Shown: positions 46,250 to 55,401 of the stretch, in pieces
How the letters are laid out: the number at the start of each line of letters is the position of its first letter
How positions within the stretch are numbered: position 1 is the first letter of the stretch
NCBI GenBank assembly: GCA_944390735.1
Contig: CALXRL010000012.1
Coordinates: forward strand, 31,598-95,597
Length of the DNA: 64,000 nucleotides
Reading direction: 5' to 3'
Source of the DNA: an uncultured Victivallales bacterium
GTDB taxonomy: Bacteria; Verrucomicrobiota; Lentisphaeria; Victivallales; UBA1829
Position numbers and translations under genes: made by a program
The notes under the pieces: model-generated
Told to the model about the DNA's origin: nothing
What the model saw: the letters and a program-made list of their open reading frames with translations, nothing else
Database searches by the model: none

Positions 46250-47227
46250 ATGAGAAAAATTCTGTTGAGAGAAATTGCGGCGGAAGCCGGGGTATCCGTC
46301 CGAACCGTTCTGCGCGTTTTGAACGGTGAGGAGCATGTGACCTCCTCCATGAGGCGGCATGTATCCTCCGTGCTATCCCGGAACGGCTATCTGCTCCGGC
46401 AGGGGAGGCGGAGGGAGACTCTGGCCGTGTACGGGCGGAAGGACAATCGCATGATTGATCTCTTTTTGAAGGGGATCTCTCCCGAGGGCTACGAGGTGCG
46501 CCGTCTCTGCTATTCCGATTCCGTGAGACTCCGGCGGGAGACGTTTGCCGAGGCGGATCTGGCGGTTCTGTTTTCGAATCCTTCGGAACGCGACATGGCG
46601 CAGATCCGGGAATGGAATCCGGATATTTTCCGGATCGTCTGCAGTTACGGCTACGTGCATGACGCGGAACTGCTGATTACTCCGAACAACCAGGGAATCG
46701 GCTCCTTTGCCGCTGAATATCTCTGCGGAAAGATGCAGTACCGGACCGTTTACGCCGTGCTGCCCGACCGGGGAATCGATTTTGCGGAACGGATCAAGGC
46801 GTTCGCCGGAGAGGTGCTGATCGGATACCCCTCCGCGGAACTGCGGATCTTTCCTGTGGAACTTTCCGGAATCCGGTTCGATACGTTTTTTTCGACATGT
46901 CCGCTTTCCGGAGCCGGAGTTTTTCTGCCCGGCTGTGTGCTGGCTCGGGAGTTCATGCTGGCGGCGGAGCGCCGCGGCGTCCGGATTCCCGGAGAGGTGG
47001 GCGTGATCTCCTGCGACAATCCCGAACATTATATGACCGAGGAACGGAAAAAAGGCTGGAAATATCCAAGTTTCATTGAATTTCATGAGGAACAGGTCGT
47101 GGAGTGGCTCCTGTATTATCTGAAATACCGGCCGAGAACGATTCTGACTCCCGCCGTGACCTACCTGCCGTTCTCCCTGGTGGAAAACCATTCAACAAGG
47201 AATCTTTTGGAAAGGAGTTCAAAATGA
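46250..47227 (+). CDS. LacI family transcriptional regulator (cassette E)
   Basis: 325 residues from ATG 46250. The LacI headpiece helix-turn-helix [23 protein letters not shown] is at the N-terminus, followed by a periplasmic-binding-like sensor that is degenerate in places but keeps [15 protein letters not shown], equivalent to the family's VSVIGFDD strand. ATG 46229 is in frame but would leave only about 11 nt of leader without a Shine-Dalgarno, whereas AAGAGG lies before 46250. The stop codon overlaps the start of the pseudopilin gene (ATGA), so regulator and pseudopilin are translationally coupled. Confidence 0.88.
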   Translation: MRKILLREIAAEAGVSVRTVLRVLNGEEHVTSSMRRHVSSVLSRNGYLLRQGRRRETLAVYGRKDNRMIDLFLKGISPEGYEVRRLCYSDSVRLRRETFAEADLAVLFSNPSERDMAQIREWNPDIFRIVCSYGYVHDAELLITPNNQGIGSFAAEYLCGKMQYRTVYAVLPDRGIDFAERIKAFAGEVLIGYPSAELRIFPVELSGIRFDTFFSTCPLSGAGVFLPGCVLAREFMLAAERRGVRIPGEVGVISCDNPEHYMTEERKKGWKYPSFIEFHEEQVVEWLLYYLKYRPRTILTPAVTYLPFSLVENHSTRNLLERSSK

Positions 47228-47988
47228 GGAGCGACAATGGAATCTCTCCTGTTGGAAAATTCACTTTGCTGGAACTTTTAATTGTGATTGCAATAATAGC
47301 GATTCTTGCATCCCTTCTTCTTCCCGCTCTGAATCGGGCGCGGGAGAGCGTGCAGAGTGCCGCATGTACCGGACAGGTGAAGCAGCTGGTGATTGCGAAC
47401 GCCATGTACCTGGGCGATTTCGACGACTGGATTTATCCCTATTTCACGGATTTTTATCGTCAGACCTGGGTCCGGGCGCTGGAACCGTATCTGTTTTCGG
47501 GGGAGATGGAGACGGACCGGTACCAGTTTTCGTCGGAGAAAACGGCAAAACTGTTTCTCTGTCCCGGGGATGCGCACACCCGGGGGGGAGTCCGGGACAA
47601 CACCACCTGTTCCGAGGGCCGCTGCGGCGGTCTTTTGACGAACCGTCAGTCATACGGGATCAATTATTTTTTTCAGGACGGGGTTTCGCCGGAGCGAATC
47701 GGAAAGCGCCTCAACGACCTGAAGGTCAAGGATGACCGGGAAGAGCTCACGATTCGTTCCGGAGGGTTTTCCGTTTATCTCGTGGAGGTCCGGTGGAACA
47801 CTTCGGACCACTACCATGCCACGGGACTTGCGCGGATGGATCTTCTCCGGCATAACGGGCGGAACAACATTGCCTTTCTGGACTGCAGCGTCCGGGCATA
47901 TGGTACGGGAAGCTGGCTTTCGGCGGCCGGAGCGTCCGGGACCTTTTTCGATCAGAGAAGTTTTTACACGAATTTTTTAAAACGATAA
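47224..47988 (+). CDS. Pseudopilin-like protein with prepilin N-terminus (cassette E)
   Basis: 254 residues. The leader [12 protein letters not shown] precedes [16 protein letters not shown]; Lys12 stands where Gly is expected. A His nine residues before FLDCSV keeps the spacing of the H-X9-DG signature, but Gly-His is changed to Cys-Ser. AAAGGAG lies inside the end of the LacI gene, and the ATG overlaps that stop codon. The hydrolase gene starts 27 nt downstream. The MRSD start is shared with the cassette F pseudopilin. Confidence 0.88.
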   Translation: MRSDNGISPVGKFTLLELLIVIAIIAILASLLLPALNRARESVQSAACTGQVKQLVIANAMYLGDFDDWIYPYFTDFYRQTWVRALEPYLFSGEMETDRYQFSSEKTAKLFLCPGDAHTRGGVRDNTTCSEGRCGGLLTNRQSYGINYFFQDGVSPERIGKRLNDLKVKDDREELTIRSGGFSVYLVEVRWNTSDHYHATGLARMDLLRHNGRNNIAFLDCSVRAYGTGSWLSAAGASGTFFDQRSFYTNFLKR

Positions 47989-48015
47989 GAGAAATGACGA
48001 AAGGATAAATATCGT

Positions 48016-51000
48016 ATGAAAATTCTGCTGGCTGCGGCCATTTGCGCGTCACTCCCGGTTCTCGGGGGAAATCTGGTGTTCAATTCCTCCTTTGAACTGG
48101 GGGAAAAGGGATGGAACGGTTTCTGTGAACGTCAGGTTCCGGAAACATTCGAGCGGAAGGTGTCGGAGAGACTCTGGGGGATCGACTCCTCGACGGCGCA
48201 TTCCGGAAGGAATTCCCTGAAAGTGAGTCTGAAGGGCGCCGCCCGGAGAACGGCGGTGTTTTCGCATGATATTCCAGTCGAATTCGGAAAGACGTATACG
48301 GTTTCGTTCTATGCGAAGGGGAGCCGGGCGGTCCGCTGTCCCGTTCGGATGCGTTCCTGCATGGTGCCGCCCCGGCGCGCGCAGGACGGATCCATTCTTC
48401 CGCCGACCTCCTGGGGAAAGGATGTCCCGCAGGTGAAGACTCATTTCGGGACTCCGCCGGCCGGGTGCGGGCTGACCCTGACCCCCCGGTGGAAACGGTA
48501 TTCGTTCTCCTTTACGCCGGAACGCGATTTTGTCGCCTATACCTTTTCCGTTGATTCGGGATATCGCGACTGCACCGTCTGGATCGACGATGTCCAGGTG
48601 GAGGAGGGCAGCCGCATGACGGCGTATCGACCGGCATCTCCTCTGGAAATCGCGCTGGATCTGCCGGACCGGACGGTCGGTGCCGGGAAAGCGGATGGGA
48701 CGCTGACGGCGATCTCCTATGACCGTGCGCAGAAATCCTTTCCGCTGCTTCTCTCTCTTTACAATCTCTATACCGATCAGGTGGAGAAGAAAGAGCGGAT
48801 CCTGCTGGATCTTGAACCCGGGATTCCGAAGAAACGGCATTTTTCATTTGACGGCTTGAAATTTGGAATGTACACGGTGTTTCATTCGCTTCAGCCGAGA
48901 ATCACGACGCGGGCGTATGAATTGTCTCCGGAAAAGCCCGCCGCGCAGCGGAACACCAAGCTTCGGGACGGCGATTTCTCCTATCAGTCCGCCGCGTTCA
49001 TCGCCAGCGTTCCTGTTCCGCCCGCTCCGCCGAAGAAGGGATACCGGATGGGCCCCTGCCTGCATTTCGGCGGGGATCTGCGCAACGGTCTCTATCGCGA
49101 CGGAATGGGACTCGGTGACGAGTTTGCCGAAACGCTTCGCGATTCCGGAGCGACCATTACCAAAGTCTGGAACGCCTTTCCGTGGAGTTTTCTGGAACCG
49201 AAACAGGGAAAATTCAACTTCACACATTCCGATTCCATCATCCGCTCGATGGACCGATATCATCTTCCCGGAGTCTATGTGGTGATGGCCGCCTCCTTCG
49301 GGGATCGGAACAATCCCTGGTCGCGCGTCCGCTGGACGCTTCCGGCATGGGTGATGGACCGCGATATCGCCGGTCCGAACGGGGCCGTAAATTCGTTTGT
49401 GACCAACCCCCGCTTCTCTCCGCTGTGGCGGCCGCGGCAGGACGACTGGGAGCATTTTCTTTCCGCCCTTGTGAAACGGTACAAGGGCAAGATCGACTCG
49501 TATGAAATCTTCAACGAGCCTCAGCTGATGATGGATGCCCGATCCTACTTTCCCTATCTGAAAACGGCGTATGAGACCATCCGGCGTCTGGATCCTGCCG
49601 CGCGGGTGGTCGGGATCTGTGCGACCAGCGACTTCGGAGTCAATGCCGACTCCTTTATTGCGCAGGTGATCCGCATGGGCGGGGGGCGGTATACCGATCT
49701 CATTTCGTATCATCCGTATCTCAAACTGGACGATTCCGTTCCGTCGCAGATGGAACAGTACGCAACCATCGGCCGGAGTCTCCGCAGCGCCGGCGTGAAC
49801 AAGCCTCTGGCGAACACGGAAAATTACTTTTTTGAAAACGGCGACGAATTCCATTTCTGGTGGAACAAGGCCCCCGATTACGACATATCCCGCTACATCC
49901 GGCACCATCTGATCGACATGGGCGAAGGAGTGGCTTTCTCCACCACGGTCGAGTACGACAGCGCGTTTTTCTCCAGCTTCATCCATCCGTCGCAGGTTTA
50001 TCACAACGGGAGCCGGCACGGAAGGCCCCGGCCGAATCTCCGGTATGTGGTTCAGGCGGGAACTTCCCGGATGGTGTCCGGAGCGGTTCCGGTCGGGAAG
50101 ATTGATCTTCCCTCCGGGGCTCTCGGCTACACCTATCGGAAGGAGGGGGCGCTTTACACGGTGCTCTGGAATGCCCGGGCAAAGCAGAAATCGTGGATTG
50201 CGCTCTCCTGTCCGGGGGACGTTTCGGCGGAGGAGTACGACATCTTTTCCAATCCGCGGACAGTTCACCGGGGAGCGTTTACGCTGGAGCTGACTTCCGA
50301 ACCCCGCTATTTCCGCTGGAACAACGCTTCGCCGGAGATCGTGGCGGCGCTCTTCCGGAATGCAAAGGAGCGGTGTGAACAGCCGGTCCGGATTCTCAAT
50401 GCCAATCTTCTGCGAAACGGCAATGAGGCGGAACTTCGGATTCAGGTGGAAAATCTCAGCGGAAACGTTTTGAAGAATGCGGTCTTTTCCGTTCGAGGGA
50501 AGGCGCTGAAGAGTCCGGTCCGTCTGACGGCGAAGGAGATCGGCTATTTCCGGACGGCCTCGCTTTCCGGAAAGGTGGCCTTTTCCGGCATCTGCGGAGC
50601 GGAAGAGGAGCTGGAATTTTCATCCGAACAGCTTAAACCCGTCCGGCTTCCGGTGCCGGTCCGCCGGTGCGAGAGAATCGGATACCGGCCCCGCACCTTT
50701 GCGATTGATTTGCCCCTCGCTGGAAAACCGGATTCAAAAGAGGATTTTTCCGCGGAAATGGAACTCTGCATGAAGAACATTTCCACTGTGCTTGTGACGG
50801 TTCGGGTGCGGGATGACAAGCCTTCTCGGAATCTTCATCATGAACCGTATCTGCGCGACAGCGTGGAACTTTTCGTCGATCAGGATCCGTTCGGCGGTTC
50901 GGGCAGCGCCTATAACCGTCATTGCCGCCAGTACATTGCTCCGCGTTCCGGAACGCAGGGGAAAATCGGACTGCGCTCCTCCTTCACGGACCGGAAGGAC

Positions 51001-51516
51001 GGGTATGTCCGGACCTTTGAAATTCCGGTTGTTTACCGGAACAACTTCATCGCGCTGGATCTGACGGTCAACGACTCCGACGGCGACCGATTGAAATCCA
51101 AACTCTCCTGGTCGGGCTGTTCCGACAGTTTCCGCAACCGGCGCAATTTTATTCTTCTTGAACTGAACCGGGGCGATGCCGCCGTCATCAGTGCGGCCAT
51201 CCGCGGCGCGGGGGGACGGATCCTTCAGCTTGCGAGCAATGAAAACGCTCCGATTCTTCCAACGGAGAAGTGGGTTCGTCATGAATTCCGTTTTGTGCCG
51301 GAACACGACGGAGCCGGCAATCTTGTTCTCCGTTCCTCGCTCGGGACGCGGAGAGCGACGGATCTCCGGTTCCGGAAGCTTTCCGTCGAGGGGGCCGAAG
51401 GCACTCTTCCGTCTCCGGACCGGGAGATGAATCACTCCTGGATCGCTCTCCGCTTCCGGAAGGGGGTTCCCGTCACCATCTCCTGCGAAGTGAAGCTGAA
51501 CGGAGAAAAGAAATGA
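48016..51516 (+). CDS. Large secreted clan GH-A glycoside hydrolase (cassette E)
   Basis: 1166 residues. Signal peptide (1-18), CBM4/9-like domain (LVFNSSFELGEKGWNGF to VWIDDVQVEEG, about 19-205), a beta region, then a GH39-like TIM barrel (about 340-700) with YEIFNEPQ (acid/base Glu) and ANTENYFF (nucleophile Glu). A C-terminal CBM9/DOMON-like domain (LRDSVELFVDQDPFGG) and a final beta-sandwich follow. It is predicted to act on extracellular glycans; exact substrate is unknown. Its stop overlaps the start of the GH42 gene (ATGA), so both enzymes are made together, one exported and one retained. Confidence 0.87.
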   Translation: MKILLAAAICASLPVLGGNLVFNSSFELGEKGWNGFCERQVPETFERKVSERLWGIDSSTAHSGRNSLKVSLKGAARRTAVFSHDIPVEFGKTYTVSFYAKGSRAVRCPVRMRSCMVPPRRAQDGSILPPTSWGKDVPQVKTHFGTPPAGCGLTLTPRWKRYSFSFTPERDFVAYTFSVDSGYRDCTVWIDDVQVEEGSRMTAYRPASPLEIALDLPDRTVGAGKADGTLTAISYDRAQKSFPLLLSLYNLYTDQVEKKERILLDLEPGIPKKRHFSFDGLKFGMYTVFHSLQPRITTRAYELSPEKPAAQRNTKLRDGDFSYQSAAFIASVPVPPAPPKKGYRMGPCLHFGGDLRNGLYRDGMGLGDEFAETLRDSGATITKVWNAFPWSFLEPKQGKFNFTHSDSIIRSMDRYHLPGVYVVMAASFGDRNNPWSRVRWTLPAWVMDRDIAGPNGAVNSFVTNPRFSPLWRPRQDDWEHFLSALVKRYKGKIDSYEIFNEPQLMMDARSYFPYLKTAYETIRRLDPAARVVGICATSDFGVNADSFIAQVIRMGGGRYTDLISYHPYLKLDDSVPSQMEQYATIGRSLRSAGVNKPLANTENYFFENGDEFHFWWNKAPDYDISRYIRHHLIDMGEGVAFSTTVEYDSAFFSSFIHPSQVYHNGSRHGRPRPNLRYVVQAGTSRMVSGAVPVGKIDLPSGALGYTYRKEGALYTVLWNARAKQKSWIALSCPGDVSAEEYDIFSNPRTVHRGAFTLELTSEPRYFRWNNASPEIVAALFRNAKERCEQPVRILNANLLRNGNEAELRIQVENLSGNVLKNAVFSVRGKALKSPVRLTAKEIGYFRTASLSGKVAFSGICGAEEELEFSSEQLKPVRLPVPVRRCERIGYRPRTFAIDLPLAGKPDSKEDFSAEMELCMKNISTVLVTVRVRDDKPSRNLHHEPYLRDSVELFVDQDPFGGSGSAYNRHCRQYIAPRSGTQGKIGLRSSFTDRKDGYVRTFEIPVVYRNNFIALDLTVNDSDGDRLKSKLSWSGCSDSFRNRRNFILLELNRGDAAVISAAIRGAGGRILQLASNENAPILPTEKWVRHEFRFVPEHDGAGNLVLRSSLGTRRATDLRFRKLSVEGAEGTLPSPDREMNHSWIALRFRKGVPVTISCEVKLNGEKK

Positions 51517-53561
51517 AATATTTCGGCTGCGCCTACTATCCCGAGGCATGGGAACGCGAACGCTGGGAGACCGATTTCCAGCTCATGCGGGACCTGGGAT
51601 TCAATATGGTGCGTCTCGGCGAGTTCAACTGGGGAAAACTGGAACCCGAGGAGGGGGTCTTTCGGTTTGACGATACGCTGGCCGTGCTGGATCTCGCGGA
51701 TCAGTACGGAATCCGCGTGATGATGTGCACCCCGACCGCGGCGGTCCCGAAATGGATGGCCGCCCGGTATCCCGAGACGCAGAAACTGCGGGCCGATGGG
51801 ACCCGTCCGGAATGCGATTCGCGCCAGAGTTATTGTCCCTCCTCTCCGAAGTTCCGTTTTTTCGCCGACCGGATTGTGTCCAGGATGGCGCATGCGTTCC
51901 GGGATCATCCCGCCGTCGTCATGTGGCAGCTGGACAATGAATTGAGTGTGGAGGCCGCCACCGGTCTCTGTGTCTGCGAAAGTTGTGTGAAACGGTTTCA
52001 GGAGGCCCTGCGCAAGCAGTATGGAACGCTCGACGCCTTCAACCGCGCATGGAACGGAGCGTTCTGGTCCGGGGATTTTTCCTCCTGGGAGGATTTGAAG
52101 CCGCCGTTCCGCTTCCGGCGCAGCTGGAAGAAGGAGTATCTCCGCGTACAGGGGGAGCTCTTTTCCGAACTGGTGCTTCATCACCGGGATCTGCTGAAAC
52201 GGGAAAATCCAGCCTGGACGGTGACAACGAACAATCCGGCAATGACCTATTCCGAGATCCGGCTGGACCATCTGTACGGAGCCCTCGGCTATGCGGCCTG
52301 CGACACCTATGCGGCCAGCGACAACATCTTCCGCTATCGCGCATTCTGGGACTTCTACCGCGGCATAACGGGAAAGCAGCAGCCGTTCATGGTCGCGGAG
52401 ACCGGCGCGTTCAACCAGGTTACCGCGGAGCCGGACTCCTTCGGTGCTCTGAAACCGTGGTTCTGGGAGATGATTGCCCGGGGCGCGGAGTCGATCCTCT
52501 ATTTCCGCTGGCGGCAGTCCGTCATGGGAGAGGAGACGCATCCGGCGCTTCTTCCCTGGAGCGGCCGCCCGGGGAGGGCCTACCGGACCGTCCGCCGGAT
52601 TCGGGAGCAGTTCGATTCGCTCCCGGAGGACCTTTCCGCGCTTCCTCCCGCCCGTGCGGAGATTGCAATCGTACATGACGCCGCTTCCGGGCAGTATCAC
52701 GCCTCCAGGGGCAGCGACGCGCTTTACCTGGGAACCACCCGGATTCATCTGGCGCTGACCGCCCTGGGAAAAAATCCCGATTTCCTCCTGATGAGCGAAA
52801 CGATGGATCTTTCCGCCTACCGCGTGGTGTTTCTGCCTTTCTGCGAACATGTGCCGCCGCGGATTGCCGGACTGTTCCGGGAGTATGTGCGCAGCGGGGG
52901 ATGTCTGGCCGCTTCGGGACACTTGAATTTCCTGGAGGAGTCCGGCATTTGCCGCAGAGAGGTGTATCCATATGCCATGACCGATCTCTTCGGACTCGAA
53001 ATCGCGGAATGCCGCGAGCTGCTGAATTCACAGACCGATGCTAACATGGGGGTGTTCGACATCTCCGCTCTTCCGAAGAGTTCCGTGGAACTCTCCTGCT
53101 TCGGCGGAACGGCGCGGGCGGAACGTTTTGTGGAGGAACTTCTGCCGAAGGGATGCTCGGTGCTGGAAACGCTCTCTTCGAGCTGTTTCTGCGGATCTCC
53201 GCTGCTGACCCGGCATGCGTTCGGGAACGGGGTGACGTTTTATCTGGCCGCGTTCCTGGATGTTCCGGGGGTGCGTCTGGCGGTCCGGCGGATCCTGAAC
53301 GAGTGCGGCATCCCTCTGCCGAAGACCGATTTGCCGCCGGAACTTTCCCGAATCGAGCGGGGCGGATATCGCTTTTACATCAACTCTTCGTCGCGGACGG
53401 TCGAAGTGGAGGAGATTCCGTCCGGACGCATTGTGCTGGGAAGCCCGGAGTTCCGGGAGGGAAGAACTCTGCTTGGACCGTATGAAGTGCTGATCGTTCA
53501 GAGCGGAACGCATCATGCCGCCGACATCGGATGCGCTCCGGACGGGGACAAAACGGCCTGA
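51513..53561 (+). CDS. GH42 beta-galactosidase-like enzyme (cytoplasmic)
   Basis: 682 residues, no signal peptide. Clan GH-A GH42 features: YYPEAW at the start, WQLDNE with acid/base Glu143, VAETGAF with nucleophile Glu296, and a four-Cys zinc site (Cys108, Cys153, Cys155, Cys158) as in known GH42 structures. A trimerisation-like Rossmann domain (from about residue 380) and a beta domain follow. It should release galactose or a similar sugar from imported oligosaccharides. Its ATG overlaps the stop of the secreted hydrolase. The last ~20 codons are repeated, in frame, beyond the stop (90-nt period). Confidence 0.92.
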   Translation: MKYFGCAYYPEAWERERWETDFQLMRDLGFNMVRLGEFNWGKLEPEEGVFRFDDTLAVLDLADQYGIRVMMCTPTAAVPKWMAARYPETQKLRADGTRPECDSRQSYCPSSPKFRFFADRIVSRMAHAFRDHPAVVMWQLDNELSVEAATGLCVCESCVKRFQEALRKQYGTLDAFNRAWNGAFWSGDFSSWEDLKPPFRFRRSWKKEYLRVQGELFSELVLHHRDLLKRENPAWTVTTNNPAMTYSEIRLDHLYGALGYAACDTYAASDNIFRYRAFWDFYRGITGKQQPFMVAETGAFNQVTAEPDSFGALKPWFWEMIARGAESILYFRWRQSVMGEETHPALLPWSGRPGRAYRTVRRIREQFDSLPEDLSALPPARAEIAIVHDAASGQYHASRGSDALYLGTTRIHLALTALGKNPDFLLMSETMDLSAYRVVFLPFCEHVPPRIAGLFREYVRSGGCLAASGHLNFLEESGICRREVYPYAMTDLFGLEIAECRELLNSQTDANMGVFDISALPKSSVELSCFGGTARAERFVEELLPKGCSVLETLSSSCFCGSPLLTRHAFGNGVTFYLAAFLDVPGVRLAVRRILNECGIPLPKTDLPPELSRIERGGYRFYINSSSRTVEVEEIPSGRIVLGSPEFREGRTLLGPYEVLIVQSGTHHAADIGCAPDGDKTA

Positions 53562-53635
53562 TCCGTCCCGTCCGAAGCGCTGATCGTTCAGAGCGGAGCG
53601 CATCATGCCGCCGACATCGGATGCGTTCCGGACGG
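53484..53635. repeat. In-frame tandem duplication across the GH42 stop codon (90-nt period)
   Basis: Copy 1 (53484-53545) encodes the C-terminal EVLIVQSGTHHAADIGCAP of GH42. Copy 2 (53574-53635) lies after the stop and reads EALIVQSGAHHAADIGCVP in the same frame. Over 62 nt only three positions differ, so this copy is younger than the similar duplication at 22632-22848. Confidence 0.92.
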
Positions 53636-53636
53636 A

Positions 53637-53668
53637 ATCTCCGGGAAGAAGCGGAACTTTCCGGAGAT
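53637..53668. terminator. Inverted repeat between GH42 and SDR genes
   Basis: An 8-bp stem (53637-53644 with 53661-53668), 16-nt loop, between convergent genes. It has no T-run on either side. Confidence 0.3.
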
Positions 53669-53682
53669 GACCGCCCGCTGCG

Positions 53683-54438
53683 TCAGGGAAGGGGACGGCG
53701 GGCCAGTTTTCTCTGCACGCCTCCGTCGATCACCAGATCGGCTCCGTTGATGAACGCGGATTCCTCCGAAGCCAGAAAGAGACAGAGAGCGGCAATGTCC
53801 TTCGGTGTCCCGTAGCGTCCGAGAGGGATGCCGGTGTTCCCTTCCGGCTCGGGAGGCTCTCCGCCGACATGGATGCAGCCGGGAAGAATGTTGTTGACCC
53901 GGATGCCCGCGGGTCCCACTTCCACGGCCAGCTGTCCCGTCATGGAGTGAATTGCCCCCTTGCTTGCGGCATACAGGGTTCGTCCCGGAACGGAACAGTC
54001 CTGATGCACGGAGCCGATGTTGATGATGCTTCCCCCGTGTCCCTCCATCAGACGGATCTCGTTCAGACAGCAGAACAGCGTCCCTTTGATGTTGAGGTCG
54101 GTGAGGTGGTAATAGAGTTCGGGATCAATTTCCCCGAGGGGGCGCCCGGGATGGTTCCAGCCCGCGTTGTTGACTGCCGCGTCAAGTCCGCCGAAGACTC
54201 TCCGTATTTCCGTGAAGAGAGCCGCCAGTTCGCTGTCGTCGGTCAGATCGGCCCGGAACAGATGCACTTCCCCCGGCAGTTCCGAGGCGATCCGTTTTGC
54301 CAGTTCCGGATCCGAACGGTAATGCAGCAAAATGCGCGCGCCGGCCGCGGAAAATGCCCGCGCGATTCCTTCTCCGATTCCGCGGGAAGCGCCGGTGACA
54401 AGAATTCTTTTGCCCTTCAGATCATCATAGCATCCCAT
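53683..54438 (-). CDS. SDR family oxidoreductase (last gene of the amino-acid/amino-sugar acid operon)
   Basis: 251 residues from ATG 54438 (GGAGG 6 nt upstream). Short-chain dehydrogenase motifs: TGASRGIGEG (cofactor), NNAG, a Ser in NIGSVHQD and YAASK at the active site, and a C-terminal DGG. The start overlaps the DapA-like gene by 14 nt. It presumably oxidises or reduces an intermediate of the operon's pathway; the substrate is not identifiable. It is one of two SDR enzymes in the window. Confidence 0.9.
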   Translation of the reverse strand: MGCYDDLKGKRILVTGASRGIGEGIARAFSAAGARILLHYRSDPELAKRIASELPGEVHLFRADLTDDSELAALFTEIRRVFGGLDAAVNNAGWNHPGRPLGEIDPELYYHLTDLNIKGTLFCCLNEIRLMEGHGGSIINIGSVHQDCSVPGRTLYAASKGAIHSMTGQLAVEVGPAGIRVNNILPGCIHVGGEPPEPEGNTGIPLGRYGTPKDIAALCLFLASEESAFINGADLVIDGGVQRKLARRPLP

Positions 54439-55345
54439 TGCGCGCCTCCCGGAATTCCCGTCGGATTTCCGCATACAGCGTTTCAAACAGTTCGTCATAG
54501 ACCGGATCCGTGCGGAACGCCGGTCCCCGGCAGAAGTCGCACCGGATGAGTCCCCGCCGTTTCAGAATGCGTTTTTCAAAGAAAATAATCATTTCCACAT
54601 TTTGCCGGATCTGGTTGAGCAGGGCGTTCAGGACTCCGTGGATGCGCCATGCTTCCCGGCGGTTCCCCGCGAGCAGCGCGTCCCAGATTGCCCGGTAGAC
54701 GTCCGGCATGGAGGGGCCCGGCATCACGCCGGCCGCTCCGCGGAGGAATCCCTCCACCATCTGAAATCCGGCATTTCCGATCAGAATGTGACGATCCTCC
54801 GGCAGCAGCCGGGCAAGTGCGGAAAGATAGCTTCCCGGCGGTTTGCATTCGATCTTGAAATACTTCAGATTTTCATTGCGCAGCGCCAGCTTTGCCAGAA
54901 CTTCCGGCGCAATGGCAACCCCGGTCTGTTCCGGAGCATACTGAAGCATCACGGGAATGCGGACGGCGGAACAGAGCGCGTCCAGGTGCTCGAACAGAGC
55001 GCTGCCTCCCGGTTTCAGGAAAAAGGGAGGAAGGATCATCATGCAGTCGGCGCCCGCGTCCTCGATCCGGCGGGCTCGACGAAGAGCCGATTCCGTGGAA
55101 TGGCAGGTGTTGGAGATGATGCAGCCGGCATGCAGACTGCGGCAGAGCTCTGCCGTTGTGTCGATCAGAAGCTCCTGTTCATCGCCGTCCAGTTTGTAGT
55201 ACTCTCCGGCGATGCCGAAGAGGACAAGCGATTCGGCGCCGAGGGCGATCATGCCCTCACAGCACCGTCGATAGTCGTCCGCGTCCAGGGCTCCGCGCTC
55301 GTCAAAGACCGCCGGGGCAATCGGACAGATTCCTTTTATGTTCAT
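54425..55345 (-). CDS. Dihydrodipicolinate synthase/N-acetylneuraminate lyase family aldolase
   Basis: 306 residues. Class I aldolase features of the DapA superfamily: Schiff-base Lys in LKYFKIECKPPG, Tyr of VMLQYAPEQTG, and FGIAGEYYKL at the pyruvate-binding loop, in place of the usual GTTGE. These enzymes cleave or form 2-keto-3-deoxy sugar acids by adding or releasing pyruvate. In this operon it most likely cleaves a 2-keto-3-deoxy acid made by the ammonia-lyase-like protein. GGAG precedes the ATG by 7 nt. It overlaps the SDR by 14 nt and follows the deacylase gene by 56 nt. Confidence 0.88.
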   Translation of the reverse strand: MNIKGICPIAPAVFDERGALDADDYRRCCEGMIALGAESLVLFGIAGEYYKLDGDEQELLIDTTAELCRSLHAGCIISNTCHSTESALRRARRIEDAGADCMMILPPFFLKPGGSALFEHLDALCSAVRIPVMLQYAPEQTGVAIAPEVLAKLALRNENLKYFKIECKPPGSYLSALARLLPEDRHILIGNAGFQMVEGFLRGAAGVMPGPSMPDVYRAIWDALLAGNRREAWRIHGVLNALLNQIRQNVEMIIFFEKRILKRRGLIRCDFCRGPAFRTDPVYDELFETLYAEIRREFREARNGML

Positions 55346-55401
55346 GGAAGTTCTCCATAGGTGTCAATCAGGTTGAATCAGGGAAAAAATTTCATTTCGG
55401 A

